64,000 nucleotides of DNA, taken from Macrostomum hystrix (lineage: Eukaryota; Platyhelminthes; Macrostomidae). The position numbers and the translations under genes are program-made. The stretch's first letter is position 1. Every line of letters begins with the position of its first letter. This document shows, piece by piece, positions 55,385 to 64,000 of the stretch. The notes beneath the pieces are model-generated. The model made no database searches. It was not told where the DNA came from and was given only the letters and a program-made list of their open reading frames with translations. The stretch is taken from the NCBI GenBank assembly GCA_950097015.1, contig CATNEN010000030.1:2465001-2529000 (forward strand), in the 5' to 3' direction.

Positions 55385-56430
55385 TAGCTAGAATAGTAGC
55401 AAGAACCCATTGTAGAATCGTAACAGGAACCGTACTAGAACAGTAGCTAGAATCGTAGCAGAAATCGAAACTGGAATCGCTGCAAGAAACGTCGCTAGAA
55501 TATTTGCAGGAATCATAGTTAGAATCGCAGCAGGAACCAAAGCTAAAATCGTAGCAGGAATTGAAGCTAGAATCGCAGCAGGAACCATAGCTAGAATCGT
55601 ACCAGAAATCGAAGCTAGAATCGTTGCAAGAAACGTAGCTAGAATCATAGCAAGAACAGTAGCGTAGCTGAAATCGTAGCTAGAACAGTAACTAGAATCG
55701 TAGCAGGAATTCAAGCTAGAGTCGCAGCAGGAACCATATCAAGAATCACACCAGGAACCATAGCTAGAATCACACCAGGAACCATAGCTAGAATCACACC
55801 AGGAACCATAGCTAGAATCACACCAGGAACCATAGCTAGAATCACACCAGGAACCATAGCTAGAATCACACCAGGAACCATAGCTAGAATCACACCAGGA
55901 ACCATAGCTAGAATCACACCAGGAACCATAGCTAGAATCACACCAGGAACCATAGCTAGAATCACACCAGGAACCATAGCTAGAATCACACCAGGAACCA
56001 TAGCTAGAATCACACCAGGAACCATAGCTAGAATCACACCAGGAACCATAGCTAGAATCACACCAGGAACCATAGCTAGAATCACACCAGGAACCATAGC
56101 TAGAATCACACCAGGAACCATAGCTAGAATCATAGCAGGAACCATAGCTAGAATCATAGCAGGAACCATAGCTAGAATCATAGCAGGAACCATAGCTAGA
56201 ATCATAGCAGGAACCATTGCTAGAATCATAGCAGGAACCATAGCTAGAATCATAGCAGGAACCATAGCTAGAATCATAGCAGGAACCATTGCTAGAATCA
56301 TAGCAGGAACCATTGCTAGAATCATAGCAGGAACCATAGCTAGAATCACACCAGGAACCATAGCTAGAATCATAGCAGGAACCATAGCTAGAATCGTAGC
56401 AGGAACCATAGCTAGAATCGTAGCAGGTAC
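55385..56430 (-). repeat. 24-bp minisatellite, copy 2 of the family
   Basis: About 43 units of agaatcacaccaggaaccat followed by agct. The left third (55385-55735) is diverged, the middle (55740-56125) is almost uniform with cacacc, and the right part has catagc. The reverse complement has the same layout (gattctagctatggttcctg) as the 1590 array. Confidence 0.95.
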
Positions 56431-57167
56431 AATATATAGAATAGCTAGCTATTGGGATGGTCGCTTGAGGAGCCAATTTTTTATTCAGCCTCTATAGTTT
56501 CTGTTGTTGCATCATAAACTGTCAGTTTTTCTGTGCTTCTCCTTGCCGACCTTGTTAGCTTCTCCGTTCTGATCCTCACTGAAATTTATTGTTATTAAGT
56601 TAACTTGAATAACTTGCTTTTTTATCAGTACCATTTTCAAAAGTGAACATTGAATCGTAAATTTCAGCATGATGTCTGAGGTGTTTGCGAATGGTCGCAA
56701 CACATGTTCTTTACCTGGAATCACAGCATATGTTATTAATCTTTTACAAAAAGCTAATCAATTTGCATGCCATTAATCACACTCATTGTTTGCGTAAGCA
56801 CTCAAATTAATTTATATCGAATTCTAAAATCAATTCCATTTTAGTTAGTTCACGCTTTGTGTGTTGTTAATAACTTAAACTCTATTAATTGTTGTTTATC
56901 TTCAATAAATGTGTGAACACAGCAAAATTGACTTCTTGTGGCTTCTGTAGTGCCGCCAAAAATCATGGAAAACTTGTTTATTTTAAGCAGAATTCTGTTC
57001 AATTTCCAATTCTCCTTTAATCCCAGTGTTTCGGCTTTTCTGCTAATGCTTTGGTTGCTATGGCGCAGCAATTGTTCAGTGTGATCCGCTGTGGAATGCA
57101 GACTGCAGAATTATGTTTCGCATTGCCATGGAGGGGGATATATGACCCAAATGTTTTGGTCCTTCAC
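56431..57167. other. Spacer
   Basis: AT-rich sequence without recognised exon or repeat. Minus-strand open frames at 56512-56724 and 56850-57071 lack family features. Confidence 0.4.
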
Positions 57168-57545
57168 CTAGCAGAAGCTGTGATAGAAGCGCTTGTGTTT
57201 GCGTCTGCGGCTATACTTATGACCTTTCCTGGCATTACCGAGGCCCCGGCTATGATAAACTGCCCTCCCGACTGACGAATATGCCTTGCAGTTCCTGCGC
57301 CTGTTGCACATTCGGTAATGTTTGCCTCCATGTATGCAGTGAGACTGCGCGTCAGTATCTATTGATGGCTTACAGAAGGAGCCTTTGTACTTGAAGCTTC
57401 GTCCAGCCTGCGTGCCAACACGATGCTGTGGTGCAGACGGGGCCAGAGGGGAGATGAAAGTAGGGATTTGTTTTCTGCTTCTGCTTTTTTCTTGCACTCT
57501 TCTTAAAAAACATGTTGAGCGCCGTTGGATGGATAAATTAAACAT
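57168..57545 (-). CDS. Small basic Cys-containing ORF, unknown
   Basis: A frame of 125 residues. The C-terminal 75 residues look more protein-like than the N-terminal part: FKYKGSFCKPSIDTDAQSHC, then IHGGKHYRMCNRRRNC, giving a C-x11-C-x8-C-x5-C spacing with an EGF-like CIHGG word, and a Lys/Arg/His-rich tail with possible dibasic cleavage sites. It could be the last exon of a secreted peptide precursor, with an acceptor-like site (gttggcacgcag) just before the Cys-rich part. No signal peptide is seen in this frame, so an upstream exon would be needed. I do not recognise the family, and it may be noise. Confidence 0.3.
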   Translation of the reverse strand: MFNLSIQRRSTCFLRRVQEKSRSRKQIPTFISPLAPSAPQHRVGTQAGRSFKYKGSFCKPSIDTDAQSHCIHGGKHYRMCNRRRNCKAYSSVGRAVYHSRGLGNARKGHKYSRRRKHKRFYHSFC

Positions 57546-57724
57546 TTAGAAGCTTCCCTTGGGACTTTTACTACTTTACTGGTGCAGAAAAAACTGCTAA
57601 AGTGCTTGCTGACCAGATTTTAAGCGATCTTCTAGACTTGCTAATACTCTAGTTAAGCCAGGATTCTTCGAATACTTCCTAAATTGAACCATTCCAGTGC
57701 AGGTAAAACTGCCGTCTACCTGCC

Positions 57725-59508
57725 ATGCGCCAAGGCAAGAGCGACCGCGACTTCGCCTGGTCCCTGGCTTACGGAGCCACCAGCGGCGCAGTCAGCTCGA
57801 TTGCGTTTCAACCGTTGGACGTGCTGAAGACGCGCGCCCAGGCGGCCGCCGGCCAGCCCTCGGCGTCGCCTCGCCCGGGCCTGTCGCGCCTGGGTGTTGA
57901 CCTGGTCCGTCGGGAGGGTCCCCAGGCGTTGTGGCGCGGCACCCTGCCAACCTTGCTGCGCACCGTACCTGGCCTGGCTCTCTACCTGGCTACTGTGCGC
58001 AGGTGGGACTGGCGTAGCTTGATCCTCAGACTGGGTATTGCTGGTCAGGAATGCCCGCTTGCCAGATCAGCAAATTCGAGATCCCAGCCTCCCAAAAAAT
58101 CAACAGTTAAAGATCCCAGCTTCCCACTTTCACAGTAAAAGATCCCAGCTTCCCACTTTCACAGTTAAAGATCCCAGCTTCCCACTTTCACAGTTAAAGA
58201 TCCCAGCTTCCCTGGTTCACAGTAAAATATCCCAGCTTCCCACTTTCACAGTAAAAGATCCCAGCTTCCCACTTTCACAGTTAAAGATCCCAGCTTCCCA
58301 CTTTCACAGTTAAAGATCCCAGCTTCCCACTTTCACAGTTAAAGATCCCAGCTTCCCTGGTTCACAGTTTAATATCCCAGCTTCCCACTTTCACAGTTAA
58401 AGATCCCAGCTTCCCACTTTCACAGTTAAAGATCCCAGCTTCCCTGGTTCACAGTTAAAGATCCCAGCTTCCCACTTTCACAGTAAAATATCCCAGCTTC
58501 CCACTTTCACAGTTAAAGATCCTAGCTTCCCACTTTCACAGTTAAAGATCCCAGCTTCCCACTTTCACAGTTAAGGATCCCAGCTTCCCTGGTTCACTGT
58601 TTAAGATCACATCTTTCCAAAAATCCCAATATACAATTTAAGTTTCCAGCTTCCTAAAAGTCCCAATCCACAGCTTCTTAAGATCCCAGCTTCCACAGTT
58701 TTGCTATTTACAATCCTAAATCCTAAAGCCTTCGCGGATTCTCAGTTTGGGGTTTCCATGTGATATCACAGATTTCGCCCGGCCTAAGGCAGTAAACTTT
58801 AGCCGATTTTTAAGCAAGCTTGCGTTTCTACTATTAGTAATCTGAAGCGCGCATTCTTCCTTAAAAATAAACTCCTTTTCAAGCCTGCACGCGACTGTGG
58901 CATCCAGCGGCAGAGACGGTGCTGTCCACGCTGCCGCCGTGGCCGCATTCGCTCGCTCCGTCACCGCCGTGGCCCTCCAGCCGCTGGTGACGGTGAAGAC
59001 CAACATGGAAGCTGGCGGCCGCTGCCCGACGCGCCTGTTGAGCGCTGCCAGATGGCTATGGCACAGCGGCGGAGCTGTCACATTCTACAGAGGCCTAGCG
59101 GCCACCCTGGCTAGAGATGTCCCCTACTCAAGTATTTACTACTCAGTCTACTCGCAGGCTAATCAGGCCCTGCTCAGCTACTCGGATGCCGAGCTGGCCA
59201 GTCATCGACTCGGGCGGCTTTGCGCAGCGTCCGCCTGCGGCTCCATTGTGGCCACCCTGGCCACCCAGCCGGCTGACGTTGTTAAAACGCATCGCCAGCT
59301 GGCCATTGGCGCCTGCCAGCAGCCGTCGGGCGCGCCCCGGCCCAGCCTGGCCCGGGTGCTGTGTCAGATTCGAGCCAGCGAAGGCTCCCTGGCCGCTGGC
59401 CTGATGCGCGGCCTGGCGCCAAGGCTGCTGAGAAGATTCGGCTTCGCCAGCGTGTCCTGGGTCACCTTCGAGGAGCTGCATCGGTTGAGAAGACTCAGAC
59501 AGTCATAG
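57725..59508 (+). CDS. SLC25A38: SLC25A38 mitochondrial glycine carrier
   Basis: Mitochondrial carrier family; SLC25A38/Hem25 imports glycine for haem synthesis across the inner membrane. Exons are 57725-58002 and 58908-59508 (phase 2), 292 residues against about 300 in the family. The three repeats show the carrier signature: QPLDVLKTRAQ (residues about 29-39), QPLVTVKTNMEAGG with Val replacing the usual acidic residue, and QPADVVKTHRQL. Other landmarks are WRGTLPTLLRTVPGLALYL, FYRGLAATLARDVPYSSIYY, GLMRGLAPRLLRRFGFASVSW and VTFEELHRL. Exon GC is very high. The ATG follows an acceptor (ttccagtgcag) by 22 nt. The intron carries a 29-bp array with acceptor-like units. The second-repeat D-to-V change also occurs in family members (PITVIKT), so it supports the assignment. 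Confidence 0.93.
58095..58600 (+). repeat. 29-bp minisatellite in the SLC25A38 intron
   Basis: About 17 units of agttaaagatcccagcttcc followed by cactttcac. A ctggttcac variant and 27/28-bp forms (agtaaaa) occur. Each unit contains cttcccactttcacag on the sense strand, a textbook pyrimidine tract plus AG. Decayed units continue to about 58700. Confidence 0.93.
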
Positions 59509-59689
59509 GACCCTATTAGCGGAACACTTGAGGCGGCCAAAGATGTTTTTTTAGGTCAAGTCTTTTTGATCTTGCGATTCGGTGAGAATCGTTGTAGAAA
59601 TAACATCTAGAATCGTTGCATATATCAAGGTCTAAAAATCAAAAATTGTTCCCTACTCTCTATTCGATTTGTAGCATAGTCACATTTGG
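59509..59689. other. SLC25A38 3' flank
   Basis: Short spacer between the SLC25A38 stop codon and the 24-bp array; isolated array-like words (agaatcgttg) already appear at 59587-59617. Confidence 0.5.
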
Positions 59690-60595
59690 AATAGCCAGAA
59701 TCGTAGCAGGAATCACAGCCAGAATCGTAGCAAGAATCACAGCCAGAATCGTAGCAGGAATCATAGCCAGAATCGCAGCAGGCATCAGCCAGAATCGCAG
59801 CAGGAATCACAGCCAGAATCGTAGCAGGAATCACAGCCAGAATCGTAGCAGGAATCACAGCCAGAATCGTAGCAGGAATCACAGCCAGAATCGTAGCAGG
59901 AATCACAGCCAGAATCGTAGCAGGAATCACAGCCAGAATCGTAGCAGGAATCACAGCCAGAATCGTAGCAGGAATCACAGCCAGAATCGTAGCAGGAATC
60001 ACAGCCAGAATCGTAGCACGAATCACAGCCAGAATCGTAGCAGGAATCACAGCCAGAATCGTAGCAGGAATCACAGCCAGAATCGTAGCAGGAATCATAG
60101 CCAGAATCGTAGCAGGAATCACAGCCAGAATCGTAGCAGGAATCACAGCCAGAATCGTAGCAGGAATCACAGCCAGAATCGTAGCAGGAATCACAGCCAG
60201 AATCGTAGCAGGAATCACAGCCAGAATCGTAGCAGGAATCACAGCCAGAATCGTAGCAGGCGACAGCCAGAATCGCAGCAGGCATCAGCCAGAATCGTAG
60301 CAGGAATCACAGCCAGAATCGTAGCAGGAATCACAGCCAGAATCGTAGCAGGAATCACAGCCAGAATCGTAGCAGGAATCACAGCCAGAATCGTAGCAGG
60401 CATCACAGCCAGAATCGTAGCAGGCGACAGCCAGAATCGCAGCAGGCATCAGCCAGAATCGTAGCAGGAATCACAGCCAGAATCGTAGCAGGAATCACAG
60501 CCAGAATCGTAGCAGGAATCACAGCCAGAATCGTAGCAGGAATCACAGCCAGAATCGTAGCAGGAATCACAGCCAGAATTGGAACAGGCATCAGT
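59690..60595 (-). repeat. 24-bp minisatellite, copy 3 of the family
   Basis: About 38 units of cagccagaatcgtagcagga followed by atca. A few shorter units (caggcgacag, caggcatcag) recur in a fixed order near 59780, 60260 and 60425, showing block duplication. Its reverse complement aligns with the 1590 and 55385 arrays. Confidence 0.95.
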
Positions 60596-60961
60596 CAATG
60601 GCTTAATTCTGATGTCCGTTTGATGTCAACTATGCAATTCTTTCTAGTGCAGCATCAGAAATCATCGTCTTACTTTGTTCGTCGTTCGTTTGATTGTTAT
60701 TTTCTTCGTACATTTTGATTTTGAAGTTATCTATAAATTGTCCTCTATGTTTTTGTTTTGAAAATTTATGTCATTATAATCAATTTCTTGGAAACTTTTT
60801 GAAGTGTCAAAGTGATTGTGCAATTCTTTAGCAGTAGAAAGACCTTTAGCAGGGGGTATTTCAAATGCCCACTGCCTACTTCAAGATAGCTCCCAAACCT
60901 AATGACCGACTTTCGTGAAAGGCCTTGAAAGTTTTCCTTGAAAGTTGATATTCAGCTATAC

Positions 60962-60963
<2 letters not shown>
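60596..60963. other. Spacer with dispersed-repeat fragment
   Basis: AT-rich DNA. About 60845-60935 is an inverted copy of dispersed family C (gcccactgcctacttcaaga, then tagctcccaaacc). Confidence 0.5.

Positions 60964-61033
<70 letters not shown>
60964..61033. repeat. (TG)n microsatellite
   Basis: About 35 uninterrupted TG dinucleotides. It lies exactly at the 3' side of the minus-strand retrotransposon fragment, so it probably is, or grew from, that element's (CA)n tail. Confidence 0.97.
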
Positions 61034-61035
<2 letters not shown>

Positions 61036-61397
61036 CTGCTCCTGGGAAAAGCTCGGCGAAGAAGCCCCAGACGGTCTTGGGCTGGGACCAGAGATCCCGC
61101 GGGACGAGCGAGGTGGGACGAGCCGGGCAGGCGAACAGATGCGTGACCGACTCTTCCTCGACGTGGCAACGCGGGCAGGTGGCAGGCGACTCCAGGTCGA
61201 GGCGGTGCTTATAATTGGCCAGGTGAAGGCAGAAACCCGACCGTAGTTGGGCTAGCGTGGCCCGGGCGAAGCGCGGCAACTGCGTCTCGGAAGCGTCGAT
61301 CACAGGCGGTGGCGCGCCGAGGACCCGATTTGGTTGCCGGTCTAGCAGGCGTTTCTGCACGCAAGCTACACTTGTCGGTGACAAGGACAACTAACAT
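61034..61397 (-). mobile_element. Non-LTR retrotransposon, 5'-truncated 3' end
   Basis: On the minus strand an open frame encodes the extreme C terminus of a Jockey/CR1-like ORF2: FARATLAQLRSGFCLHLANY, KHRLDLESPATCPRCHVEEE, SVTHLFACPARP. The C-x2-C...H-x4-C zinc-binding block after the reverse-transcriptase/RNase H region is typical. Only about 120 codons remain. The frame runs into the CA tail. The element is dead because the endonuclease and polymerase parts are absent. Confidence 0.75.
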
Positions 61398-62274
61398 TGC
61401 TCTTTACGAGTTTAAACCCTGTGTGGCGAATCCATATTATTATTAGTTCGATAATCTAAGTCCATCTGTCGTAGGGACCATTTTTTCATGCCAGGCACAG
61501 GGTCCCCATCGTCGCCATCTGGAGCATCGGCGGCGACCGTAGGGACCTTCAACAAAAACAAACGTCTTTGAGATCGGGTGCTCCGGGTGCTCCGGACGGT
61601 GAGGAAGGTATTGTAAATACTCTCTTGGTCTTTCTACTGTTAACCCTATCCGATTCTGTTGAATTACATATACTCGTATACCTGCGCGCATATTTTTTTA
61701 CTTTTTTTCGTTTTCATGATTGCTTTTGACTAAATATTAAAGCTGTTGATGGAGCACAGTGAAATGCTACTTCCAGTAGTCCTTGGGCTTCCAGTTAAGC
61801 GCTACTATGAGGCTTGGAGTACAGTTTATAATCGCTTCAATTTGCTAGACTTATTCGTTGCCTAACCAACCAGATCCGGTTTAAACTAGTTGATTCCTGC
61901 TAAAAATGCGGCGCCTAATTAGTGACTGAAATCGTGCAGCCGTGTTAACTCGACGCACTGACGTCGAGGACCTATTACAGTGTTTAGATGGCAAGATTAT
62001 CCTATTTTGCTAAGCACGCGGACAAGATTTAGAGGCCTTGTCAGCTCTGCGACCTGCGCTAAAAGTACAAAGTAAATGCCTAGTCCCTTATGAAGAAAAA
62101 ACTAGGATATGTTAGACATGCTAGGTTATTATGTCAGGCGTCGTCGTGCTCCGATTACTGCGCGAGCAAGTTCCTACAGGCAAGAAATTAGAGGTTGGGC
62201 TCTTTTCTCCGTCTATACTCGTAATTATAGAAGAACTGCAGCTCGACCATCTAGAAATTCGGCTAGCAAGATTA
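61398..62274. other. Spacer
   Basis: Unique sequence without recognised gene or repeat; the small open frame at 61443-61691 (-) has no family features. Confidence 0.4.
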
Positions 62275-63595
62275 GAGAGAGTGGGGTGGGACTGGGAGAG
62301 GTGGAGAGAGTGTGGGGTGGGACTAGGAGAAGCGGAGAGTGTGGGGTGGGAATGGGAGAAGCGGAGAGTGTGGGGTGGGAATGGGAGAAGCGGAGAGTGT
62401 GGGGTGGGAATGGGAGAAGCGGAGAGTGTGGGGTGGGAATGGGAGAAGCGGAGAGTGTGGGGTGGGAATGGGAAAGGAGGAGAGAGTGGGGTGGGACTGG
62501 GAGAGGAGAGAGTGGGTGGCACGTGGAGTAGCGGAATGACTATGGGTGGGACAGGGAGTAGCGGATAGACTATGGGTGGGAAAGGGAGTAGCGGATAGAC
62601 TATGGGTGGGACAGGGAGTAGCGGATAGACTATGGGTGGGAAAGGGAGTAGCGGATAGACTATGGGTGGGACAGGGAGTAGCGGATAGACTATGGGTGGG
62701 ACAGGGAGTAGCGGATAGACTATGGGTGGGACAGGGAGTAGCGGATAGACTATGGGTGGGACAGGAAGTAGCGGATAGACTATGGGTGGGAAAGGGAGTA
62801 GCGGATAGACTATGGGTGGGACAGGGAGTAGCGGATAGACTATGGGTGGGACAGGAAGTAGCGGATAGACTATGGGTGGGAAAGGGAGTAGCGGATAGAC
62901 TATGGGTGGGAAAGGGAGTAGCGGATAGACTATGGGTGGGACAGGGAGTAGCGGATAGACTATGGGTGGGACAGGAAGTAGCGGATAGACTATGGGTGGG
63001 ACAGGGAGTAGCGGATAGACTATGGGTGGGAAAGGGAGTAGCGGATAGACTATGGGTGGGAAAGGGAGTAGCAGATAGACTATGGGTGGGAAAGGGAGAA
63101 GCGGAGAGACTATGGGTGGGAAAGGGAGAAGCGGAGAGACTATGGGTGGGAAAGGGAGAAGCGGAGAGACTATGGGTGGGAAAGGGAGAAGCGGAGAGAC
63201 TATGGGTGGGAAAGGGAGAAGCGGAGAGACTATGGGTGGGAAAGGGAGTAGCGGATAGACTATGGGTGGGAAAGGGAGTAGCGGATAGACTATGGGTGGG
63301 AAAGGGAGTAGCAGATAGACTATGGGTGGGAAAGGGAGAAGCGGAGAGACTATGGGTGGGAAAGGGAGAAGCGGAGAGACTATGGGTGGGAAAGGGAGAA
63401 GCGGAGAGACTATGGGTGGGAAAGGGAGAAGCGGAGAGACTATGGGTGGGAAAGGGAGAAGCGGAGAGACTATGGGTGGGAAAGGGAGAAGCGGAGAGAC
63501 TATGGGTGGGAAAGGGAGAAGCGGAGAGACTATGGGTGGGAAAGGGAGAAGCGGAGAGACTATGGGTGGGAAAGGGAGAAGCGGAGAGAAAGAGT
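62275..63595. repeat. 30-bp purine-rich minisatellite
   Basis: The first part (62275-62515) is a diverged 27/28-bp form (ggggtgggaatgggagaagc). From 62546 there are about 35 near-identical 30-bp units (ggaaagggagtagcggatag, then actatgggtg). Two subtypes, tagcggatagac and aagcggagagac, form alternating blocks. Long open frames on both strands are by-products of the 30-bp period. Confidence 0.95.
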
Positions 63596-64000
63596 GGTGT
63601 GAGATTGAGAGAAGCAAAGACGAAAATTAGCGGGACAGGGAAATGCCGATGAGTAGTGTGAAGCGATAACAGCTGTGGCTCCTGAATTGTAATTCAGTGG
63701 GTCAGTCACGGCTCCTTGACAGAGCGTCATAGAAAGAACAGCATCTAAAAATAAAAGGGCTAACACGGATCAATTACGAGTACATAAGGCTTGCTTGTGA
63801 ATAAATTACAGCTACGATATTAACAAATACAATATATTTAGGGAGTATTCTGCAGATATTATTACATAACATCAGGTAGTAAAATTAACATAATCCTGCC
63901 TCGGATTCCCAGTACAGCGTAGCAACTGTAAGTGATTGTAATGCTGCTTGTTCAACTAATACAAATATATTGTGCGACATAAGACTAAAATTTGTTTCGT
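63596..64000. other. Right-edge spacer
   Basis: AT-rich unique sequence with no recognised feature, cut by the window edge. Confidence 0.4.

Noticed and set aside
62121-63652. Frames of 498 aa (-) and 368 aa (+) over the right-hand array
   Set aside because: 30-bp array artefacts open on both strands; composition follows the repeat unit.

Overview
This is a eukaryotic nuclear window, almost certainly from an invertebrate animal. Genes are split by introns with GT..AG borders, exons are GC-rich and introns and intergenic DNA are AT-rich. The families are metazoan: coronin, CDC50/TMEM30, a CNBD2-like protein, ELOVL, BCL7 and SLC25A38. Two tRNA-derived SINE families are scattered through it. 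Minisatellites fill much of the window, and six gene starts have a 3' splice acceptor 3 to 22 nt before the ATG, as expected for spliced-leader trans-splicing. Together this suggests a spiralian, perhaps a free-living flatworm of the Macrostomum type; that placement is inference.

Layout. 1-11.5 kb: mostly tandem arrays (periods 17, 24, 14, 21, 14/15 and 23 bp), one orphan first exon (3021-3163) and old SINEs. 11.5-18.6 kb (-): a six-exon coronin gene whose introns are largely minisatellites. 21.0-23.3 kb (+): a CDC50/TMEM30 P4-ATPase subunit in three exons. 25.5-27.4 kb (+): a glutaredoxin-DEP-DUF547 fusion protein in two exons. 28.3-36.0 kb (-): a CNBD2-like protein reconstructed as 13 exons with consistent phases, including a 25-nt microexon, with a different tandem array in each of four introns. 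36.9-37.4 kb: an isolated 32-bp array. 40.1-41.6 kb (-): an ELOVL fatty-acid elongase in two exons. 43.8-54.7 kb (+): BCL7, a SWI/SNF subunit, with a 9.9-kb first intron. That intron holds an intronless four-TM MS4A-like gene on the opposite strand, a Crypton-type ORF and two SINEs. 55.4-56.4 kb: a 24-bp array. 57.7-59.5 kb (+): SLC25A38, the mitochondrial glycine carrier, in two exons with a 29-bp array in its intron. 59.7-64 kb: a second 24-bp array, a 5'-truncated non-LTR retrotransposon with a (CA)n tail, and a 30-bp purine-rich array.

The genes are unrelated housekeeping and signalling genes and do not form an operon. The most unusual signal is the link between minisatellites and splice sites. 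Coronin exon 4 ends in a 21-bp array in which nearly every unit carries a consensus 5' splice site in frame. The roughly 100-unit array in coronin intron 2 has a unit matching the real 3' splice site of the next exon. The SLC25A38 intron array repeats a good 3' splice site, and the 32-bp array repeats a good 5' splice site. I read these as splice-site-seeded or splice-site-carrying minisatellites and give ways to test that.
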